From Actinomycetota bacterium (GTDB taxonomy: Bacteria > Actinomycetota > Actinomycetes > Nanopelagicales > Nanopelagicaceae), in NCBI GenBank assembly GCA_009699165.1, contig WLOR01000014.1:1-18102 (forward strand): a stretch of 18,102 nucleotides of DNA, given 5' to 3'. A program made the translations under genes and the position numbers. Below the pieces are notes generated by a model, which was given only the letters and a program-made list of their open reading frames with translations, searched no databases and was not told the DNA's origin. Of the stretch, positions 7,348-14,793 are shown in pieces. The first letter of the stretch is position 1. The number at the start of each line of letters is the position of its first letter.

Positions 7348-8480
7348 AGAAAGTAATCTTTATAACTAATGATTTCGGCCCACGTGCAGGGGGAATCGAA
7401 ACTTTTATTATCGGTTTAATCCAGCGTTTACCGTATGGTGTCACGACTGTTTATACATCTAGTCAGGCAGATACACGCGACTACGACGCGGGTTGGCTAA
7501 GTGAGTATGGCGTTCGCATTGTTAGAGATCCTGCAAAAATCTTGCTCCCGACCCCACGAGTAACCAGACGGATAATCCGAATACTCAAGGCAGAGGGCAT
7601 TGAGATAGTCGCATTCGGTGCGGCGGCGCCACTTGCGGCGATGTCTTATGCACTGCGCAGAGCGGGGGCGCGCAGAATTATCGCTCTGACGCATGGCCAT
7701 GAGGTCTGGTGGTCAAAGGTATTTCCATTTAATGCTGTGATGAGATTAATTGGCTCAAGCACCGATGCATTGACATATCTTGGTGAGTTCACCCGTAAAG
7801 CCATCTCTGCCTCATTGACTCCAGCTGCGGCATCGGCGATGGTAAAGATTGCTCCAGGAATAGATACCGAGCACTTTGCTCCAGTTGATTCTGCCGCGCT
7901 TAAATCAAATCTTGGGTTAGACGCAAAAAAAGTTATCGTCTCGGTAGGTCGATTAGTGCACCGCAAGGGTCAGGACAATTTGATCGAAGCAATGAGTGCA
8001 ATAATTTCTGAAGTGCCAGATGCACATCTGCTATTAGTTGGAGAAGGACCGTATCGCGACCACCTCACAAAACTTGTCGGTAAATATAATCTTCAGTCCA
8101 ATGTAACTTTTATTGGTCGAATTCAATATGAGGATCTTCCGAAATACATTTGCCTGGGCGAAATATTTGCAATGCCTTCAAGGTCGCGCTTTTTTGGATT
8201 AGAGGTTGAGGGTTTAGGAATTGTCTATCTCGAAGCTAGTGCGTGTGGACTTCCAGTAATCGCCGGTGCTTCTGGGGGAGCACCAGATGCCGTAATTGAA
8301 GGAGTTACGGGAGTAGTTGTCGATGGTTTAGATAGCGCCGCAATTGCCGTTGCGGCGATAGAAATGCTCAACAACCCAGAGAAATCACAGATGATGGGGG
8401 CCGCTGGTCGAGAATGGATAGTTGCCAAATGGCGCTGGCAGATCTGGGCCGATGAGTTCCTACACTTACTCAACCAATAA
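7344..8480 (+). CDS. pimB: GT4 glycosyltransferase, PimB-like alpha-mannosyltransferase
   Basis: A 378-residue GT-B fold enzyme. The N-terminal acceptor-side motif ITNDFGPRAGGIETF, the hinge region IAPGIDTEHFAPVD, the donor-domain start VSVGRLVHRKGQDNLIEA and the E-x7-E motif in EGLGIVYLEASACGLPVIAG are all present, followed by SGGAPDAVIEG. The combination EGLGIVYLEAS...GLPVIAG.SGGAPDAV is characteristic of PimB' (GDP-mannose-dependent phosphatidylinositol monomannoside alpha-1,6-mannosyltransferase). A related lipid-glycosylating GT4 cannot be excluded. It acts on the cytoplasmic face of the membrane. The start is a TTG overlapping the stop of the NlpC/P60 gene. The 3' end overlaps the convergent response regulator gene by 15 nt. 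The PadR-type regulator at the right edge belongs to a subfamily found beside ino1, which would supply inositol for the same lipid. Confidence 0.85.
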   Translation: MKKVIFITNDFGPRAGGIETFIIGLIQRLPYGVTTVYTSSQADTRDYDAGWLSEYGVRIVRDPAKILLPTPRVTRRIIRILKAEGIEIVAFGAAAPLAAMSYALRRAGARRIIALTHGHEVWWSKVFPFNAVMRLIGSSTDALTYLGEFTRKAISASLTPAAASAMVKIAPGIDTEHFAPVDSAALKSNLGLDAKKVIVSVGRLVHRKGQDNLIEAMSAIISEVPDAHLLLVGEGPYRDHLTKLVGKYNLQSNVTFIGRIQYEDLPKYICLGEIFAMPSRSRFFGLEVEGLGIVYLEASACGLPVIAGASGGAPDAVIEGVTGVVVDGLDSAAIAVAAIEMLNNPEKSQMMGAAGREWIVAKWRWQIWADEFLHLLNQ

Positions 8481-9080
8481 GTTGTGTTTTCTAGCCTTAT
8501 ATACGGCAGCGGTACGATTCGAAACCTCTAATTTTCTAAAGATTGATGCCAGATGTGTTTTAACAGTTGCTGTGCTTAAGAAAAGTTGCGATGAGATATC
8601 TTGAGTTGATGCCCCAGTTGCCAACTTTGCCAACACATCAAACTCTCTGGCCGTTAAGTTAAAGCTTTGCGATTTTGCCTTAATCGCAGCGCTCAAACCC
8701 TTGGCGCTAAAGTGCATTGGGGAGATGAGTGCAAAGTTTATCGCCGCTATCAACTCTTCAATCGGTGCGGTCTTTAGAATGTATGCACTTGCACCGGCGT
8801 TCATGGCGGCTAGTAGGTATTCGTCGGAGTCGTTAAGGGTCAAGACCACGATTCCAATTTCCTGTGAAACTCCTCTTACCCACGTTATAACTTCAAATCC
8901 AGTTCCATCGGGGAGGTTTAAATCAACGATAATTACATCGGGGTTGACGTGAGCGATCTGCGCTCGTGCCTCTGCTGCACTTGCAGCTTCGGCCGCCACC
9001 GTCAAGCCATGCCTACTAAGGGCGCTCTTTAAACCTTCGCGAACGACGGAGTGATCATCAATAATCACGACCCGCGTCAT
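8466..9080 (-). CDS. NarL/LuxR-family response regulator
   Basis: A 204-residue two-domain regulator. The receiver domain (1-120) has the acidic pair D8-D9, the phosphoacceptor in IVDLNLP (D53), T81 and K103 (ILKTAP). The C-terminal LuxR helix-turn-helix runs from NLTAREFDVL to LFLSTATVKTHLASIFRKL and ends SNRTAAVYKAR. It is a DNA-binding transcription factor activated by phosphorylation. Its ATG overlaps the TGA of the histidine kinase gene (ATGA, 9077-9080), so the pair is translationally coupled and is presumably a cognate two-component system. It ends tail-to-tail with the pimB-like gene, overlapping by 15 nt. No target site can be read from the window. Confidence 0.93.
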   Translation of the reverse strand: MTRVVIIDDHSVVREGLKSALSRHGLTVAAEAASAAEARAQIAHVNPDVIIVDLNLPDGTGFEVITWVRGVSQEIGIVVLTLNDSDEYLLAAMNAGASAYILKTAPIEELIAAINFALISPMHFSAKGLSAAIKAKSQSFNLTAREFDVLAKLATGASTQDISSQLFLSTATVKTHLASIFRKLEVSNRTAAVYKARKHNLLVE

Positions 9081-9586
9081 GGACTGATTAGCGGAATCGT
9101 TATAGCGACCCGTGTTCCATCACTTTCTGAATTAACCTCTAGAGAGCCAGATAAGTTTTTAACGCGCTCTTGTATTCCCAAGAGTCCAAAGTGGTCGCTC
9201 TTAGGTTGGGCTCCTCCATGTCCATTGTCATGAACGCTTATTGTCAACGATGTAGCATCAGAGTGCTGTTGGACGTTGCGAATAAGTTCTGCAAAGATTT
9301 TGGAAAGTTCATAGTTAATGGATGGCTCAAACTCTGACTCCAATGGCGGTGAATCCAATCGAAGATTGTGCATTTCGGCTCGCACTTTCTCGATAAGTTC
9401 AATTAACCTAAAGCGAAGAGTACGAAGTTCTGCGCGCATATCAGGGGCAGTACCCTCTTTACCAATGAGTGAGTCAACAAAATAACCTAAACCAACAAGG
9501 TCTTGGGCGATCCCATCGTGTAACTCTTGTGCGAGTTTTACTCGCTGATTTTCGCTCACATCGTTACTTAGTAAAGAGTTGTTCAA
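9077..9586 (-). CDS. Minimal NarL-type (HisKA_3) histidine kinase
   Basis: At 169 residues (160 if it starts at GTG 9559) this is unusually small, with no sensor domain and no transmembrane helix. The DHp helix KLAQELHDGIAQDLVGLG carries the phosphoacceptor H23. The ATPase domain keeps the N box AELIRNVQQHSDAT (N104), the G1 box VHDNGHGG (D120), FGLLGIQERVKNLSGSLEV and GTRVAITIPL. N104 to D120 is 16 residues, against about 28 in DesK, and the usual linker and strand between the DHp domain and the N box are also very short. Some core strands therefore seem to be missing, although the nucleotide-binding motifs survive. The TTG 9586 start lies inside the acyl-CoA synthetase gene; GTG 9559, 4 nt after that gene's stop, is equally plausible. 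It overlaps the response regulator start by 4 nt. It is probably cytoplasmic. Confidence 0.85.
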   Translation of the reverse strand: MNNSLLSNDVSENQRVKLAQELHDGIAQDLVGLGYFVDSLIGKEGTAPDMRAELRTLRFRLIELIEKVRAEMHNLRLDSPPLESEFEPSINYELSKIFAELIRNVQQHSDATSLTISVHDNGHGGAQPKSDHFGLLGIQERVKNLSGSLEVNSESDGTRVAITIPLISP

Positions 9587-11354
9587 TCTCCTTGGCGAAC
9601 TCTTTAGAAATCACTGCACGCTTCATGGAAAGCTTTGCAGTCAGATGGCCTCCTGCAATTGTGAAATCGGTTGGCAAAATAATGAATTTGCGAATCGATT
9701 CGGCTTTACTCACTGCTTTATTTGCATCGTCTACTGCCGTTTGAACCACAGAGATTAAGTCGGGATCGTGGGCTAAGTCAGCCATCGATGCGCCTTCTTT
9801 CTTGTGGTTTGCAACCCACGATTTCAGAGCCTCTTGATCAATGGTTACAAGTGCAGCTATAAAAGGTTGGTTATCGCCAACGACCATGCACTGACTTACC
9901 AATGGATGGGCGCGGAGGCGGTCTTCAAGAACTGCAGGTGCAACATTCTTCCCGCCAGCGGTAACGATTAACTCCTTCTTGCGTCCAACGATATAAAGGA
10001 AACCTTCATCATCTAACTTTCCTAAATCACCCGACTGGAACCAGCGATCACCAGTGAACACCTGGCTATCGGCCGCCTCGTTCTGCCAGTAACCACGCAT
10101 CACTATTGCTCCCTTAATGAGGACTTCTCCATCCTGGGCAATCTTGACCGATGTGCCGGGCACTGGGCGTCCAACGGAGCCAACACGATGTGCACCAGTG
10201 AGATTCAATGTTGCTCCAGCTGTTGTCTCGGTGAGGCCATAGCCTTCGAGAATGGTTATGCCTGCGCCTCGGTAAAAATGTCCCAGGCGGACACCAAGTG
10301 GTGCTCCACCTGATATTGCTGCCTCAACTCTTCCTCCCATGCCCGCGCGAATCTTTGAGTAGACCAACTTGTCGAAGAGTTTGTGCTTGAGGGTTAAAAA
10401 TGGAGAGATGGACTTCTTGTCCAAACTCTCCGAGTAGGCAATCGCAACATCAGCAGCTTTCTTGAATATCTTCGCCTTACCTGCCGCCTCAGCACGTGCC
10501 TCGGCTCCGTTATAAATCTTTTCAAATATTCGTGGAACCGCTAATACAAATGTTGGCTTGAAAGAGGCCAGATCCATCGGTAAGCGACCAACAGGATCGC
10601 TGCAGTGTGCAAGATGAAGTCCCGCTGCGATTGCACCGATCTCAACCATTCGTCCAAAGACGTGAGCAACAGGTAGAAATAGGAGAGTAGATCCGCCAGG
10701 CTTTAAGAAGAGATCGGCGGCTCCTTGGACAACGTTTCCACATTCGGAGAGGAAATTTGCATGCGTTAATGAAACGCCTTTTGGTTTTCCCGTTGTTCCC
10801 GATGTGTAAATAATTGTTGCAAGTGAATCAGGAACAAGTGAGTTTCGGCGTCGATCAATCTCATCGTCTCCGATATGTGCACCTGCAGCCTGTAGGGTGG
10901 TCAAAACATCATCGGTGATTGTCCACACATGTTGCGTATGTGCCGGCTTAACACTGTGTACTAAATCGCGCAGTGCCGGGGTCTCTACGATGATTGCAAC
11001 CGATGAAGAGTCATTGAGAATCCAATCAATCTGTTCGGCCGATGATGTGTCATAGACTGGAACAACGATGCCTCCTGCAAACCAAATGGCAAAATCCAAT
11101 ATCGTCCACTCGTAACGAGTACGGGACATGATCGCTACTCGATCACCAATCTGGATACCAGCTGCAATGAGTCCTTTAGCGGTCTCTCGAATCTGTGCTT
11201 CAGCCTCTTTGGCGCTAACACTTTGCCAACCATCACCGAGTGGGCGCGACATTACGATGCGCTCTGGTTCAAACCATGCTCTTTCTGCGATGAGGTTTGT
11301 AAGGTTGCCGGCGGTAGCAGCAGGGACTAGGGCTGGATTTGTGATCTCATTCAT
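9564..11354 (-). CDS. Long-chain acyl-CoA synthetase, FadD15-like
   Basis: A 596-residue AMP-forming ligase of normal family length. The ATP-binding loop YTSGTTGKPKG is at 183-193, followed by EGYGLTETTAG, FQSGDLGKLDDEGFLYIVGRKKELIVTAGGKN and the C-terminal catalytic lysine in GGHLTAKLSMKR. It activates fatty acids to acyl-CoA, feeding lipid synthesis or beta-oxidation. The start is ATG 11354 (MNEITNPALV). An upstream in-frame start at 11465 would add 37 residues running antisense through the SRPBCC gene and is rejected. TAGCGT lies 7 nt before ATG 11354, again suggesting a leaderless mRNA. The histidine kinase gene overlaps or abuts its 3' end, so the three genes 11354-8466 probably form one operon. 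The neighbourhood matches fadD15 beside pimB in mycobacteria, from memory. Confidence 0.92.
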   Translation of the reverse strand: MNEITNPALVPAATAGNLTNLIAERAWFEPERIVMSRPLGDGWQSVSAKEAEAQIRETAKGLIAAGIQIGDRVAIMSRTRYEWTILDFAIWFAGGIVVPVYDTSSAEQIDWILNDSSSVAIIVETPALRDLVHSVKPAHTQHVWTITDDVLTTLQAAGAHIGDDEIDRRRNSLVPDSLATIIYTSGTTGKPKGVSLTHANFLSECGNVVQGAADLFLKPGGSTLLFLPVAHVFGRMVEIGAIAAGLHLAHCSDPVGRLPMDLASFKPTFVLAVPRIFEKIYNGAEARAEAAGKAKIFKKAADVAIAYSESLDKKSISPFLTLKHKLFDKLVYSKIRAGMGGRVEAAISGGAPLGVRLGHFYRGAGITILEGYGLTETTAGATLNLTGAHRVGSVGRPVPGTSVKIAQDGEVLIKGAIVMRGYWQNEAADSQVFTGDRWFQSGDLGKLDDEGFLYIVGRKKELIVTAGGKNVAPAVLEDRLRAHPLVSQCMVVGDNQPFIAALVTIDQEALKSWVANHKKEGASMADLAHDPDLISVVQTAVDDANKAVSKAESIRKFIILPTDFTIAGGHLTAKLSMKRAVISKEFAKEIEQLFTK

Positions 11355-11409
11355 GGCGCTAACGCTAGTGCCTGATTTGTAAATAAGGGAAGAGGGGTAA
11401 CCTTGAGCC
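11355..11409. promoter_or_regulatory. Divergent promoter region, acyl-CoA synthetase and SRPBCC gene
   Basis: The 55-bp spacer has outward -10-like hexamers. On the minus strand TAGCGT (11362-11367) ends 7 nt before ATG 11354. On the plus strand TAACCT (11398-11403) ends 6 nt before ATG 11410. The plus element sits in GGTAACCTTG, identical to the sequence before the EamA gene. A GGGAAGAGGGG tract lies 7-17 nt upstream of it, too far from the ATG to act as a Shine-Dalgarno sequence. Confidence 0.45.
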
Positions 11410-11847
11410 ATGAGCGATTTCAGTAGTTCCACGATTACCATTGATGCCCCAATAGCGGCAGTCACGGATGCCCTCTTTGCCCTAGATAAGTACCCAGAAT
11501 GGTCTACTTCGATTAAGGCCGCAGAGGCCTTGGCCCATGACGATCAGGGGCGCATCACTAAAGTTAAAATGACGATCGATGCAGGGATGATGAAAGACAG
11601 AGTGATTCTCGATTACGACTGGTCGCAAGCTCCAGGGCGTTTGAGTTTTTCACTCGATGATGCCGATCTTCTAACTGGCATGGATGGCGCCTACATAATC
11701 GCAGGCATTGATGATGATTCAACTCAGATTACATATGAGTTAGCGGTCTCAATATCCATGCCAATTCCTGCGATGATGCGACAAAAGGCCGAGAAGGCCA
11801 CGATTGATATGGCGTTGGCACAACTCAAAGCAAATCTAGAAGCGTAG
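11410..11847 (+). CDS. SRPBCC (polyketide cyclase/START-like) family protein
   Basis: A 145-residue protein with the START-like opening FSSSTITIDAPIAAVTDALF, the motif DKYPEWSTSIKAAEAL and a C-terminal amphipathic helix (PAMMRQKAEKATIDMALAQL). The fold is a hydrophobic-cavity ligand-binding barrel, and the ligand is unknown. A protein of this family is found beside fadD15 in mycobacteria (Rv2185c, from memory), so a lipid or acyl-chain ligand is a reasonable guess. It is divergent from the acyl-CoA synthetase across 55 bp and is followed by the ROK glucokinase after only 6 nt, presumably as one operon. ATG 11410 has TAACCT at -12 to -7. Confidence 0.85.
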   Translation: MSDFSSSTITIDAPIAAVTDALFALDKYPEWSTSIKAAEALAHDDQGRITKVKMTIDAGMMKDRVILDYDWSQAPGRLSFSLDDADLLTGMDGAYIIAGIDDDSTQITYELAVSISMPIPAMMRQKAEKATIDMALAQLKANLEA

Positions 11848-11853
11848 TTTTTT

Positions 11854-12798
11854 ATGGCTTACACAATTGGAATCGATGTTGGTGGCACAAAGGTCTTGGG
11901 TGGAGTTGTTGATGAGTTTGGAAAAGTCTTAGCGACAGAGCGCCAAGACACTCCACGCCAAGGCGGCGCTGCCCTCACCCAGACAATTGCCGATATTGCG
12001 CAGGCGCTCATGAATAAATTTGACGTCGCATCGGTTGGAGTCTCTGCTGCAGGTTTTGTCTCATCTGATCGAAAGACAATGTTAGCAACTCCAAATATCG
12101 CCGATTGGAATGGCGTAGATCTAGATGAGGAGTTAACTCAGTTAATTGGGTTACCTGTAATTATCGAAAACGATGCAAATGCTGCTGCATGGGGTGAAGC
12201 TAAATTTGGAGCTGGTCAGAACCAAGATCACATGATGATGTTGACTGTCGGCACAGGCATCGGCGGTGGCATAGTTGTAGATGGCCAGCTATATCGTGGA
12301 GCATTTGGAATCGCTGCCGAGTTTGGTCATATGCGAGTTGTCCCCGATGGGCATCTATGTGGTTGCGGTGCCCGCGGATGTTTCGAACAGTATGCATCAG
12401 GTAATGCACTGTTGCGTCATGCGCGTGAAGCGATAAATGCAAGTCCTGAAATTGCGCGCAACTTACTCTCTCGAGGAGATGGCACGGTCGCTGGACTGAC
12501 CGGAAAGGCGATTACGGATGCAGCGCGCGATGGCGACCCAGTTGCACTTGCAGCCTTTAATACAACCGGCCAGTGGCTGGGTGCAGGAATTTCAACGCTG
12601 TCGGTGATTTTAGATCCAGCATGTGTAGTCATTGGCGGGGGAGTAATCGATGCAGGTGAGATTCTTTTAAAGCCAACGCGAGATGCGCTAGAGCGCACCA
12701 TGCCTTTTGCAGGTAAGCATCCTTATCCGCAGATTATCGCGGCCCAGCTTGGTAATGAGGCCGGACTTGTTGGCGTAGCCGATTTAGCTCGCCTTTAA
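11854..12798 (+). CDS. ROK-family glucokinase
   Basis: A 314-residue sugar kinase. The phosphate-binding motif is IGIDVGGTKVLGGVVD (4-20), the catalytic base lies in IIENDANAAAWGEA (D107), the second glycine-rich motif is GTGIGGGIVVDG and the ROK zinc site is EFGHM...CGCGARGCFEQYASG (H159, C169, C171, C176). It phosphorylates glucose or a related hexose with ATP, giving glucose-6-phosphate in the cytoplasm. No DNA-binding domain is present, so it is an enzyme and not a ROK repressor. ATG 11854 follows the SRPBCC stop after TTTTTT and has no ribosome-binding site, so its translation probably depends on the upstream gene. Its stop shares TTAA with the stop of the convergent oxidoreductase gene. 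The close homologue in Corynebacterium lies in the pimB neighbourhood, which supports the glucokinase call. Confidence 0.9.
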   Translation: MAYTIGIDVGGTKVLGGVVDEFGKVLATERQDTPRQGGAALTQTIADIAQALMNKFDVASVGVSAAGFVSSDRKTMLATPNIADWNGVDLDEELTQLIGLPVIIENDANAAAWGEAKFGAGQNQDHMMMLTVGTGIGGGIVVDGQLYRGAFGIAAEFGHMRVVPDGHLCGCGARGCFEQYASGNALLRHAREAINASPEIARNLLSRGDGTVAGLTGKAITDAARDGDPVALAAFNTTGQWLGAGISTLSVILDPACVVIGGGVIDAGEILLKPTRDALERTMPFAGKHPYPQIIAAQLGNEAGLVGVADLARL

Positions 12799-13778
12799 CG
12801 TTCAAATGGATATCTAAGCCCAATCTGGCTTCGAATCTCATCCATTGTCTTCATAACCGCAGTTGTCTGGCTCCATGGCATAAGCGCGGATTCCAAAGCT
12901 CCTTCACGGACAACTCGCGCCATCTCAATGGCTTGTTCGCGCAGACCGTGACCGATGTAGTTCTGCGGATATTGCGTTGTTGTTCCATCGTATAAAACAG
13001 TACGCATCGAGGTCGGAGCATAGAAAACCCCGTCAATTTCTAAGCGCCCAAGCAATCCACTAATTACGGCGCGACAAGGAGTTCTAGCAATCATCGTTGT
13101 ATTGATAACAGCCTGTGCGCCGCTGGCATAATCAAAGATCGCACTTGTTTGCGCATCAACCCCTCCTGCAGTTAAAACTGCGCGTGCAGTGATGGCGGTT
13201 GGGGTACCAAGAACTAAATGCGCAAAAGAGATTGGATAGATTCCAAGATCCAATAGCGCGCCGCCTGCTAACTGCGGATCAACTAGTCGTTGGATATTTT
13301 GATCTGCAAGACGTTGGCCATGATCGGCTTCAAGCGTTTGAATCTCACCAAGAATTTGGCTCTCTAATATCTCTTTCACAGTGGCAATATGTGGAAGATA
13401 GCGAGTCCACATAGCTTCAAGCAGTGCGACATTATTTTTTCTAGCAGCATTAATCATCAGCTCTGCCTCGGCCAAAGAGATAGCAAAAGGCTTTTCGCAC
13501 AAAACTGGCTTACCGGCATTGAGAGCTAAGAGCGTGTTCTCGCAATGCATCGGGTGCGGAGATGAAATGTACACAGCATCAACATGAGGATCACTAACTA
13601 GCTCTTCATAACTGCCATAGGCGATGGCTGAAGAAATCTGCTCTACGAAACTTTTGGCTTTTTCTAAACTTCGTGATCCAACTGCAACTACCTCGTGTCC
13701 ATGTGTTAACGCTAAATCCTTAACAAATGCCGAAGCGATTCCGCCGGTTCCGATGATGCCCCATCTGAAACTGTTCAT
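12795..13778 (-). CDS. Gfo/Idh/MocA-family oxidoreductase
   Basis: A 327-residue NAD(P)-dependent dehydrogenase. The N-terminal Rossmann fold shows WGIIGTGGIASAFVKDLA (6-23), then VYISSPHPMHCENTLLAL and the family motif CEKPFAISLAEAELMI (K96 is the usual catalytic lysine). The C-terminal alpha/beta domain begins around the segment LLEAMWTRYLPHIATVKEIL and includes GGALLDLGIYPISFAH. The ligands of this family are sugars, inositols or dihydrodiols. LLEAMWTRYLP and GGALLDLGIYP are typical of the subgroup that includes trans-dihydrodiol dehydrogenase. The substrate is not determinable. Its ATG overlaps the TGA of the small upstream gene (ATGA), so the two are coupled. Its TAA overlaps the ROK gene's TAA. 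Confidence 0.9.
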   Translation of the reverse strand: MNSFRWGIIGTGGIASAFVKDLALTHGHEVVAVGSRSLEKAKSFVEQISSAIAYGSYEELVSDPHVDAVYISSPHPMHCENTLLALNAGKPVLCEKPFAISLAEAELMINAARKNNVALLEAMWTRYLPHIATVKEILESQILGEIQTLEADHGQRLADQNIQRLVDPQLAGGALLDLGIYPISFAHLVLGTPTAITARAVLTAGGVDAQTSAIFDYASGAQAVINTTMIARTPCRAVISGLLGRLEIDGVFYAPTSMRTVLYDGTTTQYPQNYIGHGLREQAIEMARVVREGALESALMPWSQTTAVMKTMDEIRSQIGLRYPFER

Positions 13779-14047
13779 AGTTCAACTCCATCACTGTCGT
13801 GATAGCCACGTTTGAACCAGCGCGCTATCGCACGCTTAGCTGAGAAAAAGAATGAGCGCGGGCTTTGAGGCGCGGGATTGGGAGCTACAAATCCGTCACT
13901 GTTTTCTATGCGATCTAGTTCATCGAGGTAAGTGGTAGGGGAGGTCTCATCGAGTGAGAGCCCAGAGACTATGGAGTCGAACTCGCTGCGAATGAGCTCT
14001 TCCTCATCGAAATCATCCCCGTTGGCGCCCTGGCGATCTTTGCTCAC
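13775..14047 (-). CDS. Small acidic protein of unknown function
   Basis: A 90-residue protein that I do not recognise. The N-terminal half is strongly acidic (DDFDEEELIRSEFDSI, then DELDRIE). A short proline-rich piece follows (FVAPNPAPQSPRS), and the C-terminus has a basic/aromatic stretch, RSFFFSAKRAIARWFKRG, which could be an amphipathic membrane-touching helix; no true transmembrane segment is visible. The FVAPNPAPQSP section faintly recalls small actinobacterial proteins with FVPP.PPP motifs, but this is weak. Reality of the gene is supported by the 4-nt ATGA overlap with the downstream oxidoreductase. The start is a GTG at 14047 without a Shine-Dalgarno sequence, preceded by CACTAT at -12 to -7. 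It is divergent from plsC across 44 bp. Confidence 0.65.
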   Translation of the reverse strand: MSKDRQGANGDDFDEEELIRSEFDSIVSGLSLDETSPTTYLDELDRIENSDGFVAPNPAPQSPRSFFFSAKRAIARWFKRGYHDSDGVEL

Positions 14048-14079
14048 CCTCAGATAGTGTCATACGGAGCAATAACGGC

Positions 14080-14085
14080 TAAATT
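14080..14085 (+). promoter_or_regulatory. -10 element TAAATT for leaderless plsC
   Basis: TAAATT ends 6 nt before the GTG start at 14092, and no ribosome-binding site intervenes (AGGCGG lies directly against the start codon). It supports GTG 14092 as the start. Confidence 0.45.
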
Positions 14086-14091
14086 AGGCGG

Positions 14092-14793
14092 GTGCTCAAT
14101 AACCTTCCCTATGGCATCCTGCGGGCTTTTCTCACCCCGTTCTTGATGAGTGCATTTCGTCCTAAAGTAAAAGGTCTGCGCAATGTTCCGGCTAAAGGCG
14201 CGGTCATTATCGCCTCAAACCACCTCTCGTTTAGTGACTCAATATTTATGCCCCTTGTTGTGCCGCGCAAAGTGACATTTCTTGCAAAGAGCGAGTACTT
14301 CACATCGCCTGGACCAAAGGGACTAGTAAAGAAGTTAACCTTCATCGCTCTTGGCCAGGTTCCTGTCGATCGCTCTGGTGGTCGTCGTAGTGAGGCAGCA
14401 TTGATTACAGGATTAAAGGTTTTGGCCGAAGGTGATTGTTTGGGAATCTATCCCGAAGGCACGCGCTCTCCGGATGGCCGACTCTATAAAGGTAGAACTG
14501 GTATCGCTCGATTGGCAATTGAATCTGGCGCCCCGGTTATTCCAGTTGCAATGTCAAATACTGACAAGATTCAACCAACTGGAAAAGTGATTCCAAATCT
14601 TCACCGTGTTGGAATGATATTTGGAGAACCCATGTACTTCGATGGAGATTCAACAGATCTGCAGTACCTACGCGATGTAACCGATCAAATCATGAACAAG
14701 ATTCAAGAGATGTCGGGTCAGGAGTACATCGACATTTATGCACCAAAGAAAAGCAAGCCAGAAGATATCAATGTATCTGGCGAAGAGGATTAA
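14092..14793 (+). CDS. plsC: 1-acyl-sn-glycerol-3-phosphate acyltransferase
   Basis: A 233-residue LPLAT-family acyltransferase. Motif I NHLSFSDS (H44, D49) is the catalytic H-x4-D, and motif III is IYPEGTRSPDGRLYKG (E122). The block that follows (IARLAIESGAPVIPVAMSNT) completes the family pattern. It acylates lysophosphatidic acid to phosphatidic acid at the membrane, the precursor of phosphatidylinositol and PI-mannosides. A related acyltransferase with another acceptor is possible. The start is GTG 14092, chosen because TAAATT lies 6 nt upstream and the conserved domain begins within 25 residues. It is a single-gene unit, divergent from the small acidic gene and convergent with the nuclease gene, with TTAA shared between the stops. 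Confidence 0.9.
   Translation: MLNNLPYGILRAFLTPFLMSAFRPKVKGLRNVPAKGAVIIASNHLSFSDSIFMPLVVPRKVTFLAKSEYFTSPGPKGLVKKLTFIALGQVPVDRSGGRRSEAALITGLKVLAEGDCLGIYPEGTRSPDGRLYKGRTGIARLAIESGAPVIPVAMSNTDKIQPTGKVIPNLHRVGMIFGEPMYFDGDSTDLQYLRDVTDQIMNKIQEMSGQEYIDIYAPKKSKPEDINVSGEED

Noticed and set aside
11355..11465. 37-residue N-terminal extension of the acyl-CoA synthetase
   Set aside because: It would run across the divergent promoter and antisense into the SRPBCC gene. Starting at MNEITNPALV gives normal length and a well-placed -10.
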